From Dromiciops gliroides (taxonomy: Eukaryota; Chordata; Mammalia; Microbiotheria; Microbiotheriidae), in assembly GCF_019393635.1 (NCBI RefSeq), contig NC_057861.1, forward strand, positions 458,980,330 to 459,044,329: a stretch of DNA of 64,000 nt, given 5' to 3'. The notes beneath the pieces were generated by a model. The model did not search any database, was not told the origin of the DNA, and worked only from the letters and a program-made list of their open reading frames with translations. Numbering within the stretch: position 1 is the first letter of the stretch; the number at the start of each line of letters is the position of its first letter. A program made the position numbers and the translations under genes. Below, one piece after another: positions 21,880-34,375 of this stretch.

Positions 21880-24830
21880 GTGGATTAGGGGTAAGCCACT
21901 CAGCTAAACTGTCTCAGCATTCTCCTCCAAAAAACTTAAAAATACTCCTTAGAATCCAATTTCAGAATGGCAGAGTCAACAAAAGGTCAAGGTGAGACTT
22001 TTCTTGGCCTAAGAAAACTTAGGAGGTCAGCACAAGTCTGTGACATCAGGGTAGAGGTCTATCTGGAGTGTATACACACGCACACGCACATACCCCAATG
22101 GCAACAGTGACTGTAGCAGTTCTGGGGAGATCCCAGCCCAGAGATGTTATGGTGGTCAGACAACTAGTCAGAAAGAGATTACAGAAGGGCCTTTTGCTAG
22201 CACTGCAGGGAGGAAAAGAGGGATAGAATTTGAAACTCAAAACTTTAAATAAAAATGTTTATCTTTTTTTAAAAGAGGCACAAAAATTCACAAAAGAGAA
22301 GAATTCTTTAAAAAGCAGAACTAGCCAAACAAAAAAGGAGGTACAAAACCTCACTAAAGAAAATAATTTCTTAAAAATTATAATTGGAAGCTAAGGACTC
22401 CATGAGACATCATAAACAATAAAATAAAGTCAAAAAAATGAAAAAAAGAAGAAAATGTGAAATGTTTCATAGGAAAACATATTATCTGGAAAACAGATCC
22501 AAGACAGATAATTTGGACTACCTGAAAGTCCTGATAAAAGAACCTAGATATGATGCTTCAAGTGATCAAAGAAAACTGCCCCAATATCTTAGATCTAAAA
22601 GGTAAAGTAGACATTGAAAGAATCCATCAATCACCTCCTAAAAGAGAACCCAAAATGAAGACTCCAGAAATATTATAGCCAAATTCCAAAGCTCCCAGAT
22701 CAAAGAGAAAATACTTCAAGTAGCCAGAAAAAAACCACAATTCAAATAACATGGAACCACAGTCAAGATCACACAAGATTAAGCAGCTTCCACATTAAAG
22801 GAACAGAGGGCTTGCAATATGATATTCTGTAAGTCAAAAGAGCTAGAATTACAACCAAAAACACCTACCCAGAAAAATTGAGTATAATCCTTCAGGGGAA
22901 AAAAAGGATATTTAATGAAACAAAGGATTTTCAAGCATTCCTGATGAAAAGACCAGAGTTGAATAGAAAATTTGACATTCAAACACAAGACTCAAAAGAA
23001 ACATAAAAAGGGAAACATGAAAGAGCAATCATAAGGGACTTGAAATATTTAAACTATTTACATTCCTATATGGGAAAATAATACTTATAACTCCTAAGAA
23101 CTTTATCATTATTAGGGGTCTACATAGACTAAGGGTTTACGTATGAGTTGATTATGTTGGGATGATCTCCAAGAAAGAATGAAGGGGTAAGAAAGAAGGG
23201 ATGCACTGGGAGAAGGGAGAGATAGAATGGGGAGCTCTTACAATGGAGGAGAAAATTGGGAGGGAGTGGGAAGCAAAGCTTGAATCTCACTCTCATCAGA
23301 ATTGGTTTAAAGGAAGTATATACATACAGAGTTGTGTAACTTACCCAATAGGAAAATCTCAGGGGAAAGGGACAAAAGAAAGGGGAAAGGGAATAGTAAA
23401 AGGGAGGGTGGATGAAAGGAAGCAGTGGTTAGAAACAAAATTGACTTTTGAAGAGGGACTAAACAAAGAGAGAAGAAAAAAAGAAAATGGGATGGAGGGA
23501 AATAGAGTTACTAATCATAACTGTGCATGTGAATAGGATGAGCTCACTCATAAAGCAGAGCAGATAGCAGAAAGGTTTGGAAAACAGAATCCAACAATGT
23601 ATTGTTTACAAGAGATATACCTGAAAGAGAAAGACATACACAGAATTAAAATGAAAGGCTGAAGCAGAATTTAATGTGTTTCATCTGAATTTTTAAAGGC
23701 AGGGGTAGCAATCATGATCTCAGACAAAGCAAAAGCAAAACCAGACCTAATTAAAAGAGATAATAAGGGAAACTACATTATGTTTAAAAGGTACTATAGA
23801 CAATAAAGTATTATCAAAAAATTTACATCAAGTTTCTCTGATAAAAGCCTCATTTCTCAAATATATGCCAAGTATAGAACAAAGTAAAATTTATAAAAAT
23901 AAGAGCCATTCTCTAATTGATAACTGATCAAAGGCTATAAACAGGAAGTTTTCAAAAGAAATCAAAGTTATCTATAATCATATGAAAAAATGCTCCAAAT
24001 TATTATTGATCAGAGAAATGCAAATTAAAACAACTCTAAGGTACCACCTTATACCTATCAGAAAGGACAAGTGCTGGAGGGGATGAAGAAATAATATATT
24101 CATTAATGAACTGTTGGTATAGTAGTGAACTGGTCCTAACATTCTGGAGAACAATCTGAACTATTCCCAAAGGGCTATAAAACTGTTAACCCAGTAATAT
24201 CACTACTGGGTATGTATCTCAAAGAGATCAAAGAAAAAGGAAAAGGGCCTATAGGTAGAAAAAATGTTTTATATAATTCCAAATAAATAGAGGGGGGGAA
24301 AGACATATGCTGCAACTTGTTCAGCCATTCCCTAACCAAGGAGCATTCCCTTGATTTCCAATTATTATCCACCACAAAAAGAGCTGCTAGTGGCATATGA
24401 CTTTGATGGAATACTACTGTGGTATAAGAAATACAAAGGGGGGTGGTTTTCAGAAAAATATGGTAAGACCTATATAAACTGATATAAAGTTAGAAGAACC
24501 AGAAGACCATAGTGCACAGTAACAGCAATGTTGTAATAATGATCAACTATGAAAGACTTAGCTACTCTGATCAATACAATGATCTAAGACAATTCCAAAG
24601 GACTCATGATGAAAAATTGCTGAGAACTGAAGAATTCAGTGCAAACTGAAGTATAATTTTCTCCTTTTATTTTTCTTGAGGTTTTTTTGAAATATGGTTA
24701 ATACGGAAGTCTGTTTTACATAATATCATATGTACATTATCATCACATTGCTTACCTTCTCAGTGGGTAAGGAATGGAGAGAATTTGGGACTCAAAAATT
24801 TTAAAGAATGTTGAAATTAATTTTTAAAAG
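21880..24830 (+). mobile_element. Internally deleted L1 (ORF1, start of ORF2, then ORF2 end)
   Basis: Decayed ORF1 (near 22300-23020) contains the same AATATTATAGCCAAATTCCA and GTTGAATAGAAAATTTGACA segments as the element at 13545. After a spacer comes a short ORF2 endonuclease piece, AGVAIMISDKAKAKPDLIKR and DNKGNYIMFK, at about 23695-23800. The sequence then jumps to the ORF2 C-terminal part (SDKSLISQIYAKY..., ISLLGMYLKEIKEKGKGP) and a 3' UTR ending near 24830. The reverse transcriptase core is missing. Confidence 0.7.
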
Positions 24831-26155
24831 ATGGAGACTTGGGCAATGGTAGGCAGTAGTGAGGAACTTTGGGTAGGAAGTGATGTAAGAATAAAGTGAA
24901 GGAATGATTTAGAAGACAACTTAGTAGAGACAGGAGAGGAAATGATTAAGGATATATATGGAGGGTTTAGCCTTAGAGTAAAGGAGAGAATGTGGGCTGA
25001 GAAGGGGTTCTGAGACTCAGAAAAGGGAAGAGCTCACAGTGAATGAATTTTATTTTTTTGGTGAAGTATGAAGAACAGGAGGGTATGAGGAAACAAGAGT
25101 ACAAGAGACTTGAGGAAGGTGGAAGTTTTAAATAGCCACTATGGAGAGTACAATAGAAAATCAATTAGTGAAAAGTAAAAGTATTGCCTTGTTGCAGTGA
25201 GTGCCCATTTGAGATTGGATACCATTCATTTGTAATGTAACCAGTTGATATTAAGTAGAGAATTTTCCAGCTTCACTTCTAGCACCTGAGTGGAAGTTGA
25301 AGACATGAGTAGTGGGAGTAGTCCAGGGTTGGTGTTTGGAAAGGCATGAATGATGATAATATGAAGAAGGAAACAAGTGACTCAGAAGTAGAGGATCATG
25401 TTGAGTAAAATTAGTTAACTAGAGTTAAGTCTAGGAAATGAAGTCAGAGGCAGGATCAGTGCCTGGGAAAGTGAGGATAGGGTTAGGAAGAATGAGACAC
25501 AGGGAACTAACAGTGATAGGATGCTATGACTGGATAATGGAATTTCAATTCTTGATTATGGAAGTAGCTCAATGACAAGACTTTCTGTATTATTAACAAA
25601 TACTTTAAATTTGAAGTTATAGTACTTCCTCAAACTAAACAAGATGGAGACCACATATCTTTCCTGAGACTTCTGAAATGGGTCAAATTGCTATCATGCT
25701 CAAGAGTTACAGCTGATTATACAGGAAGTAGAACATGTAGCATAGACTCATCACCCATGTAGAGCTTGAAGAGGTACCCAAAAGCATCAGGAAAATTCTC
25801 AATCTGTTCATATCACTCAATGGATCTGGCTACAATACTGTAGTTTGCTTATTTGTTGTGTCTTGGGAATCCCTTATTTATGGTATATTACCACTTTGGG
25901 GACCAGCAAAGATAAGGCTAGAATCACTGTGCAGCAGAAAATCTGTTCTTTTTCAAAATACCTACTATAAAAAAGCAACCCCCCCCAAAAAAAAAACAAA
26001 GAAAAAATCCCCCCTTCCTTCCCCAAAACAATCTATCTGATACTCAAACTTACCTTTATGCCCTTCCTATCTTATACATCTAGAATAAAATTTTTAACCT
26101 TCTCCAAATCTCTCATTGCATTCAATCTTAAAAGTCTGAACTCCAAAGGTAAAAA
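24831..26155. other. CPT2 intron 4 sequence without a recognised gene
   Basis: No coding feature seen. It contains one copy (25675-25902) of an unclassified repeat that recurs at 26662-26890. The rest shows no repeat I can name. Confidence 0.5.
25675..25902. repeat. Unclassified repeat, copy 1 of 2
   Basis: Aligns over its whole length with 26662-26890 in the same orientation. Shared blocks include ACATGTAGCATAGACT, CTCAATCTGTT, ATGGATCTGGCTA and TATGGTATATTACCA/TTTGGTATATCACCA. Identity by eye is roughly 75-80%. Confidence 0.75.
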
Positions 26156-26165
26156 AGAGAGTAAA

Positions 26166-26343
26166 GAGGCAGCTAGGTGGCGCAGTGGATAAAGCACCGG
26201 CCCTGGATTCAGGAGTTCAAATCTGGCCTCACACACTTGACAGTTACTAGCTGTGTGACCCAGGGTAAGTCACTTAATCCCCACTGCCACACACACACAA
26301 AAAAAAAAAAGAAAGAAAGAAAGAAAAAGAAAAAAGAAAGAAA
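26166..26343 (+). mobile_element. CORE-type SINE with (GAAA)n tail
   Basis: Sense copy with a head-internal shortening and a long purine tail. GAGAGTAAA occurs at 26157-26165 and about 26345-26353. Confidence 0.88.
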
Positions 26344-26569
26344 GGAGAGTAAACTTCTAGCCTTGTCTAAGATTTGTATAGTACTTTGTTTCATAATCTC
26401 TTTCTTTCACATCAACCTTGTACAGTAAGTAGTTTAGATATTTTTTTCAATGACTTTTTGGGGTAAAACTAAGTATCTTATTATTACTAATTTTCTAAAA
26501 CTATGCTTGAAATGATGGTTAAATAAGCATGCTTACATAGTCTTTAATTTCTTGGCATCTTAGAAGTTT

Positions 26570-26650
26570 AAGATATAAAGTTTAAATATTTCCCTCATTT
26601 TACAGATGAGGAAACATCACATAGAAGTTAAATGACTTGGTTATAGTTAT
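26570..26650 (-). mobile_element. MIR-like fragment
   Basis: CTCATTTTACAGATGAGGAA followed by AGAAGTTAAATGACTTGG, antisense MIR 3' half. Confidence 0.55.
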
Positions 26651-26661
26651 GGAACTATTGT

Positions 26662-26890
26662 GAAATAGATCAAATTGCTGTCATGTTTGAGAGTTCCAGT
26701 TGGTTATTCAGAAATCAAAACATGTAGCATAGACTTATCATTTCTACAGAGTATGAAGATGCACTTAAAAACACTAGGAAAAACCCTCAATCTGTTTCTA
26801 TAATCCCATGGATCTGGCTAGAATTCTGTATCTTGTCCATCTGTGGTGTGTCAGGAAATCCTCATTTTTGGTATATCACCATTTTGGGGA
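26662..26890. repeat. Unclassified repeat, copy 2 of 2
   Basis: Partner of 25675-25902. It begins GAAATAGATCAAATTGCTGT and ends CACCATTTTGGGGA. The two copies are about 1 kb apart, head to tail. Confidence 0.75.
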
Positions 26891-26984
26891 TAAATACCCC
26901 AAAGTATTTGGGGCATCTAGATTTTCTAAATTCAGTGCTCTTTTAACTTCAGGGAGGAAGAACCAGCACCTTTTTCTTATTAAG

Positions 26985-27195
26985 CTAGAGTAATGGAAAG
27001 AGCAATAGGCTTCCTATCAGGAAACCTGGGTTTGTGTCCTGATTCTTATATTTACTAGCCATGTGATCATGTAAACTTTTTCAAACTTTGGTTTCTTCAT
27101 CTATAAAATGGGGATAATACTTACACTATCTACACATTGGATTGCTGCTAATAAAGTGCTTTGTAAATATTAAGTCCTATGTAAATTTTAGGTTT
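26985..27195 (+). mobile_element. MIR/THER1-like SINE, near complete
   Basis: Reads TAATGGAAAGAGCAATAGGC, then GGAAACCTGGGTTTGTGTCC, ACTAGCCATGTGATCATG and CTATAAAATGGGGATAATAC, ending AAAGTGCTTTGTAAATATTA. It is the sense order of a full MIR. Confidence 0.7.
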
Positions 27196-27339
27196 CTTTT
27201 TGTCAGAATCAACCTAAATCAATAATAAATCTAATGAACATAGTACAGAATGCTTTAAGAAATAACTAATTTTGAGCTACTTAAAAAAAACCCAAGGTCT
27301 ATTCTAATTCTGAACATTACAAAGTGGCATAAAACTAAC

Positions 27340-28641
27340 CTAGTGCAGCTTCCATCTGTAGAAACTTGTGGTATTTTGAACAGCTCTCAATTAGCTTTCT
27401 CAGCTCTTTTGCATTGTACTTCTTCCGGTCTGTGGTAAAAGCCTGAGCACATCGTTTTGTGTAAATTGTTGTAGATCGAATAGTTTCTGTGCGACCATGT
27501 TTAAAACCAGCAGTACTACATGCTTCATATGTAGGAACCATTTTTCCAAAGTGACGATAAGCAGCAACCTGACATGCAAGTTGAAATATAGCATCTGGAC
27601 TCATTCTTTCTTGAATTACATATCGTTTCCCAAACTTTCTAAACTCAAATGGTTTCACTGTCATTCTGTGCCTTTGCTTGTCAAATTTGTGACGTGCAAG
27701 AGTCACAGCTGACTGAATTGATTCATTCAAACGAAATTCCAGTTTTTCTACATTTGTAGAACATAATACAGCAGCAGTACTTCTTGGCACAACTGCTGGA
27801 TGCTTTGTACTGTCTGTATATACTTCATTAATAAAACGGAGAACTGCAACTCCATCTCCCCAAGAATGTTCAAAATTTATCCCGGCACTCCCATCACCAG
27901 TGATAATTAAACTGAAAGATTTGTCAAACCAACGATTATAACCGTCTCCATGAAGCATACAGTGTGATAAGTGGGAACTGTCCTGTATGCTAAAACTATC
28001 TAAACATAAGCAGAATATTGCACTATCAATTTTGTACATGCTTTCTTCGTTCCCAGCTTGCAGAAGCTGTTCTCTTACTGCTGCCCATGTATTCCTGTTT
28101 TCTGTGGTTAGGTAGCCTAGAGGATACTCAGCTATTGTTTCCCCATCCTGTAAAATATTAATTAAATGTGCTTGTATTTCATATGGATGTAGAATATTTC
28201 CAATAGGATCCAATATGTCAAATACATAAAAATGTCCATTTCTCATCACCAGCAAATGGCGTGCACCATGATCTGAAAACAGTTCGTCTTTACCTTGTTT
28301 AGGAATTCTCGAACTGTTAAAGAGATAAACATACTGGGACATGTCTAAAGGATAAGCTTCTGCAAAATATGCTCCATACCAAGACACTGAAGTTGGAAGA
28401 AAGCTTAGAAACCTTTTAAAGGCCTTACTCTTGTTCCATTCGGGGTTGACATAATAAATGTCTGGCTCTAAGATATGGCTCCTCAGAGAGTTACGAAATT
28501 TTATTGCTGATACAGTCAGATTTGTTGCTCTCACAAGTTGATTGTTATATGATTCTTGTGGATCTCGTTTAAATGTAATGAAAGGATTAAAGTTTAAAGC
28601 AAGAGGGTCTCTTGAAGAAAGATACATATCAAGCCATGGAC
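27340..28641 (-). CDS. CPT2: CPT2 exon 4, large catalytic exon (1302 nt)
   Basis: The large central exon of CPT2 (human 1305 nt), encoding residues 137-570 plus one base of codon 571. It opens with GPWLDMYLSSRD after a TTTTTACAG acceptor and ends MEAAL plus G at a GTTAGT donor. It carries the catalytic motif NFEHSWGDGVAVLRF, whose His is residue 395 in this gene model (human H372), and the carnitine acyltransferase signatures LDMSQY, MLHGDGYNRWFDKSFSLII and AFKHGRTETIRS-like TAGFKHGRTETIRS. It has no internal stop or frameshift. The product binds long-chain acylcarnitine and CoA on the matrix side of the inner membrane, receiving acylcarnitine from the carnitine-acylcarnitine translocase. Divergence from human is concentrated in surface segments, as expected for a marsupial orthologue. 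An intronless retrocopy is excluded by the flanking splice sites and separate exons. Confidence 0.98.
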
Positions 28642-28849
28642 CTGTAAAAACAAAAAACAAAACCAGACAAATAAAAGCAAGCAAAATAGTTTTTTTCTTT
28701 AATAACAAGGTATAATTGTTATATAGTATATTTCCATAAATCGACTATTATGTCAAGGAAAAATTCAGGTCCAGTAAACTTTTATTTAGTTTGCATTAAT
28801 GGGAAAGCAGGAATTCTCCAATAATAATAAAAAGAATGCACTTATGTAG

Positions 28850-29105
28850 TGTTTTAAAGTTGGCAAAGTGCTTTATATACACTACTTCATTTGAGCCTTC
28901 CAAAAAGGAAGGTAGTGCAAATATTATTGCCATTTTATAAATAAGTAAAATGAGACTTAAAGAAGATAAAGTGGAAAAACAAAACACAAAAAAAACAAAA
29001 CAAAGAAGATAAAGTGGGACCAAAGGTCATACAACTAATAATGGCAAAGCTTGGACTTGAACTCAGGTCTTCCTGGTTTTGAGGCCAACTCTCTGTGCCA
29101 CACTG
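28850..29105 (-). mobile_element. MIR/THER1-like SINE in CPT2 intron 3
   Basis: Reads AAAGTTGGCAAAGTGCTTTA, CCATTTTATAAATAAGTAAA, then AGCTTGGACTTGAACTCAGG; antisense MIR, broken by an A/C-rich tract at 28975-29010. Confidence 0.6.
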
Positions 29106-29995
29106 TCTGTCATTATCTCTCTCTAGCATGCTTGTAATTTTGTCAGCTGGGAAATAATATTGCCAATTTTATTATAATAGTGTTTAGACAAAATAAATAG
29201 GCTTTTCCTATGAAACAAACTAAATTTCTATTCAATTATTGGCAAAAATCAGGGTAGTAGGCAGTCAAGGAAAGCAATCAATATTTATATTTTGAAAGCA
29301 ACACCCTTTGATAAAATCATTGTTAGCAGTTAAATACTGAATTAGGAAATTTCTATAAAAGTTTTTGGCTTCTGTTAAGCTAGAATCTATGGCATGTGGA
29401 AAACACTTATTTGTACCATTTAGATGCACAAATCCAAAGACCTTCCATAATTTATTATCTATGTGAATTTGAAATTACCTTAAATATATACAAAGTGAGA
29501 TTGATCTATAAAAGACATATAATTTCACTGGTATTCATACTTCCCTCCACTGACACAGAGTGCAACCCCATTTTGAGAATCAACATTGTTTTCTTGAAGC
29601 CTGTCTGCTCATAAGCCTCTCTGGACTAATGAAGGCTGGTCCTCAGACAACAGACAGGTCTCATTCTACAGCTTCTAAATGAAGCCTTTCTAGCATGAAA
29701 GGACCTATAAGAGCTTGCATTCTACATAACCAGCCTTTGAAAACCCAAGATCACTTCCATACCACAATAAGGAATAGAGTGGAACTTTAAATAAAGAGCT
29801 AATGGCTAAACATCAAACTCATTTTACTTGGAGAAAACAGCATTAGCATAAAATACCACCCTCTGCAAAAGTCCTATTCTGAGCCCTTATTATAGCATAA
29901 AGAGGACTCTGGGATCTCAAAGCAATGCTAACAGAGAAGAAGCTCTGCCCAATATCAAGCTGAAAGGATTTTGATGTAGGGGCCTGGAAATGTGC

Positions 29996-30058
<63 letters not shown>

Positions 30059-30380
30059 CAGTCTGGCTATGAAATTCTGAGAGAAGGATCATCTCTAGAA
30101 GACTGGCCACCAGGTGATTAATTTTTTTAGTCACAGTAGTTCATGAATATTGTCTCCTAAGCAGAATAAGGTTATATCTGTATCAGTGGGGGGACGACCT
30201 TTCACTGATGAAATTATAGCTCTTTTGAAGTATGAAATGTCACTATTAAACATTTATCGTGCACCCACTAAATAAGCAGATGATAATAAGTAGACAATCT
30301 AAGTAGAAATTAATTTCACAAATATGTGACATTTATGCCAATCTATACCAATTTCTTTAAAAGATTCAGTATTCATAATG
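29106..30380. other. CPT2 intron 3 sequence, nothing recognised apart from a microsatellite
   Basis: AT-rich unique-looking sequence without coding signal. A (AC)28 run lies at 30001-30056. Confidence 0.5.
30001..30056. repeat. (AC)28 microsatellite
   Basis: A perfect AC run of 56 bp in CPT2 intron 3; likely polymorphic. Confidence 0.97.
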
Positions 30381-30900
30381 GAAAGAACACTGAATTTGGA
30401 GTTACAGGATCATATATATCAAGTTGAAAGGGACCTTAGATGTTGACAGATCAATGTACTGGAAGTCAGGAAGAACTGAATTAAAATCCTTTAGACATTT
30501 GCCTATGTGACTGAGCAAGATGCTTAGCTTTTCTGTGCCTCACTCTCCTCATTTGTAAAATGTTATCAATGGCCTCTAAGAGCCTTTACAGCTCCAAGAG
30601 ATCTATGCTCCTATGATACTGCCAATCCCTTCATTGTACAGATAAGGCCCAGACTGGTTAAATGACTTGCTCGGGTCATATAAACAGTAAATGGAGGAAC
30701 TGAGCTTCTAACTAAGGCTGCTACCTCCAAATCTATAACTTTTTCTCCCATTCCACAATGCCTCAAGATCACAGGATCTGAGTTTGAATTTTGTCTCTGC
30801 CATGTACTTTCTCTGTGAATGTAGGCAAATCATCTTTCTCTTTCTTGGCCTCAGTTTCCTCATTTGTAAATTGAGGAGGCTTAATTCAATTCAAGAAACT
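30380..30900 (+). mobile_element. Cluster of MIR-like fragments
   Basis: At least two old copies: 30380-30660 (GGAAAGAACACTGAATTTGG, CTCATTTGTAAAATGTTATC, CATTGTACAGATAAGGCCCA) and 30770-30890 (GGATCTGAGTTTGAATTTTG, CCTCAGTTTCCTCATTTGTA). Confidence 0.6.
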
Positions 30901-30929
30901 TTTATTAGACTAGATGACTTCTGAGGTCA

Positions 30930-31690
30930 AACAAATAAGCATTTATTAAATATCTATTACGTGCCAAGCACATGCTAGGTATAGACAAAAGTGAAATAGC
31001 ACTCATATTCTATTGGGGGAAATAGCATACACACATAAATATTTATAAAAAATATGTCAAGGAAGGCACTAGCAGCTGGAGAGATTAGGAAGGGCCTCAT
31101 CAGGAACTAATATATAAGCTCAGCTTTGAAGGAAATTAGGGACTCTCGGGCAGAAGTGAGGAGGAAGGATGTTTTAAGGATAGGGTACAGTATATGCTTT
31201 ATGATGAGGAGAGTAAAGATCACATGCAAAGAAGATGGCAAGTTAGGCCAGACCCAAGAGTGCATGAATGAGAGTAACATATAAATCTGGAAAGAATGGC
31301 TGAAAACAGGTTGCAAATGGCTTTAAATATCAAACAGAGGAGTTTGTATCGAAACTTAAAAGACAACAGGGAGCCACTGGAACTTTTTGAGTCAGACTTG
31401 TCACACTGACAGCTGTGGGAAGGACAAATTGGTTGAATGGGGGAGGAAGGGAAGCTTGAGGCAGGGACACCAATTAGAAGTCTATTGCACTGGTCCAGGT
31501 GGAGATAAGGGCTTGAACTAGAAGGCGGTCATGTGAATGAAGGGAAGGGGAATATGGGAAAGACGTAGAGGTAGAACCAAGAAGGCTGCAACAGATTTAA
31601 TATATGGGTTGAGGAAGAGGGAGGAGAGGAGAGTGATTTGGAGGTTGTAAACCAAGATGACTGAAAAGATGGGACAACTTTTGAGTGAAA
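30930..31690 (-). mobile_element. L2 LINE 3' portion, antisense
   Basis: Starts with the reverse L2 end (AAGCATTTATTAAATATCTA, GTGCCAAGCACATGCTAGGT). It continues through GGGCCTCATCAGGAACTAAT, AACAGGGAGCCACTGGAACT and TTGCACTGGTCCAGGTGG in the same order as other L2 copies. Confidence 0.7.
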
Positions 31691-32472
31691 TAGTTCCTTT
31701 CCAGTTCTAAATTCTATGAAACTTATTGAAGAATGAATTGGATAATCCAGGAAAAAATCCTAATTTCAACCAATATGAGTTTCAAGAATCAACATCTAAA
31801 AATAATCACACTGACTTTTTCTACCTCAGAAATTAATTAGTTTATATCAACAGTTCAATTTTGTTTCCAAAAGTTCACTTTTACCTAATTAAGATGTGTT
31901 AAAAAAAATCAAGTCCCTTGATCTTGAGATCCAAATTTCCACCTCAGTTTACATTTAATAACTTCTCTCTCTTATTGCTAATCTATTTCCAAATCAACTG
32001 TGTTACAAATATGTGTCTGGTAGTAGATAAAATCATCAAGTAGAGATGCATATAATTCAAGAGAGTGTAAAAAAGAAAAGAGAGCCTAGAACAGAACTTG
32101 GGGAATGTCTACATTTTAGGATAGGTAAAAGAAGGTAGGTGTAGAAAGAATGAAGAAAACTAACCAAAAATCCCCTACAATATGAGTATCTCATTTTTAA
32201 AAAAATACATCTTCTGGATAAATGACTACAAAAATTATGATGCATAGTTGTAACAGAAACAAATTAAGGAAGCAATAAAATATATCATCTAAGGGGTTAG
32301 GGGACTACATTCCATTTTTTTAAGAGTTGTCATTCTAGTAGTAAGTTAATTAACATACAGGTTTCCAGAAGTATCTAGAAGTGAAATAGCTACTACAGAT
32401 AACTGAGTTTGAAAATTAAAGTATGTTAAAAGTAAAATGTCTAATATTTTAAAAAAGGATAAACAAGTGAAC
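31691..32472. other. CPT2 intron 3, donor-proximal part
   Basis: AT-rich intron between an L2 piece and exon 3. No gene, RNA or named repeat seen. Confidence 0.5.
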
Positions 32473-32579
32473 CTGATATGTAGCTTGTATGAATGTTCTT
32501 TTTATCAAGCTCAACGAGATTTCTTTGTAACTCTTTTCCAACTCCATTTTTAAAAGCCATTGCAAGTTTTTCAGTTTTT
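32473..32579 (-). CDS. CPT2: CPT2 exon 3 (107 nt)
   Basis: Encodes [20 protein letters not shown] and then [15 protein letters not shown], followed by the first base of a Gly codon. It aligns to human [20 protein letters not shown] and onward. The 107-nt length equals human exon 3. The serine just before the exon 3/4 junction corresponds to human S113, the site of the common muscle-form CPT2 deficiency allele, and is serine here. The acceptor is TGTAG. The donor reads CAG|GTTCAC, matching the usual consensus poorly beyond GT, but it is the only join that restores the conserved YISGPW frame. Confidence 0.95.
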
Positions 32580-33099
32580 CTACAGTTTGTAAAAAGAAAA
32601 AAACGTTAATACTACATAATATAAATTAACCTCTCATGGAAAAACCTTAACAAAAATTAAATCTATCTGCTCAGTATGTATTTATCTCAACAGCAAGATT
32701 TGCACTTTTAGAATTTCCATTTCTTTAAATTCTCCTTTGACTCAAAATCTAATAAAAACTTTCTAATGGCTTTTGATTTTTTTGGTTAATCTCAGACCTA
32801 AAGACTCAGATGAAAGGAAACAAATATCATAACTTTAAAAGATCACTAGAAGTCACATGAAGAGATGGTTAGTTAATTGTCTTAAAACATCTCCAACTGG
32901 TAAAGAAAAAATCTATTATAACACCCACTTTGTTACTACCACACATAATTTTATCTAGTTTCTACGGCTGTCCCTAAGTGAAATTTTATTTAATTTTTGA
33001 ACAGTCTTGTTCCCCTAAATTGTTATATTCTCTGCAGGAATAATTTACTTTAGAAACTAATTTGAAAAAAAATTCACTATGTTAGTAGCCAAGAAACCT

Positions 33100-33215
33100 G
33101 GGTTGTAAATACTTCTTCTGCCATTGATCAGCTAAGTAATCTTTATCTCATCCATAAAATGAGATAGTTTAATTTGACAGTCTCTAAGGTTCTTCCACCT
33201 CTAAATAATGATTCT
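33100..33215 (+). mobile_element. MIR-like fragment in CPT2 intron 2
   Basis: AACCTGGGTTGTAAATACTT, then GCTAAGTAATCTTTATCTCA and CATAAAATGAGATAG; an old sense MIR. Confidence 0.5.
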
Positions 33216-33530
33216 CTGAAATGGGCTTAAGAAGATACCGTTGTAATTAGGTGAACATTTTTACTGCTGAGTTAAAGGGCACAAATATATTCAGCTCTTA
33301 TTTTGTCTTAACTAAATAAGTAAACTTTCTAATCTTCCTCTGAAGCAAGTAAGTGGTCATAAAGCAAATTTCTTTTTCTATGAAGCCTAAGTAGATATCC
33401 AGCTCTAGCATGGCTCAAATATCAAAGTACTACTAGAGACCAATTTCTTTTTGTTGTCAATGCTGCTTTCTCCTTGGCATGCATTCAAGTTTCTCGATGT
33501 CAGAACTTTTTATTTTGTGAATCTCTTCTT

Positions 33531-33680
33531 TTTTTTTTTTTTTTGCGGGGCATTGGGGGTTAAGTGACTTGTCCAGGGTCACACAGCTGGTAAGTGTCAA
33601 GTGTCTGAGGCCGGATTTGAACTCAGGTACTCCTGAATCCAGGGCCGGTGCTTTATCCACTGCGCCACCTAGCTGCCCCC
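33531..33680 (-). mobile_element. CORE-type SINE in CPT2 intron 2
   Basis: Reverse full-length copy with a clean T-run. TGAATCTCTTCTT at 33518-33530 and 33681-33693 is a perfect 13-bp duplication, so it is young. Confidence 0.93.
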
Positions 33681-34375
33681 TGAATCTCTTCTTAATAGCT
33701 AGAATAGTACATTAAAGCCAGAGGGTACAGAAATATGAATTGGGGATTACAATAATTAAGTCAGCTCTATAATATTCCACCTTCCATAAAAGAGAAGAGA
33801 TATGAAAGACAATGTTTCATTTGCAGCCGTGAAAGGGGCAGAAAAAGATGGGAAAAACACAGCATGCAAGATATCTTGGAATTACTGACTGAAATGGTAA
33901 GGAGAAGGAAGGGACAGGTGCAAGGGCTAGTCAATTCCTGTTCTTAGAGTCAGTTCTAGCATCTTACCACACAGTTCTAATTTTCTAAGTTCTGTGTGTC
34001 TAAACAGAAGATACAAAATTCTTTAGACTGAATGAAGAAAACTTGGCTGGGTAGGCAGAAATAAAACTAGGCTATTCTTGGGAAAATGTCAACAGAGGTT
34101 ATTATAATGAACATGAGAAAGGAATTTAAATAAAACTACGACATGAAGATGTCAGGCTTTGTTTCTGAACCCTTGCTCAAGAGTTTCCTTCATGAATGCT
34201 TTAACTCTTGAGTTGGGGGTAAATGTTCCATTATACAGCACCAAGAAAATTATCCATATAAAAGATTTGTTTATTTGCTTTAAAATTGATTTTAGACTTT
34301 GAAGAAAACTTAGGATTAATTTATCATTTTATTATTAAAATGGGAAACTTTTCTATCACATTTCAATGGTCCAAC

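Noticed and set aside
23201-23536. A 111-codon frame as a novel gene
   Set aside because: It lies in the spacer between ORF1 and ORF2 of an L1 copy; purine-rich composition keeps it open.
30001-30056. CRISPR-like or other spaced repeat array
   Set aside because: Only simple dinucleotide repeats are present; no direct repeats with unique spacers occur anywhere in the window.
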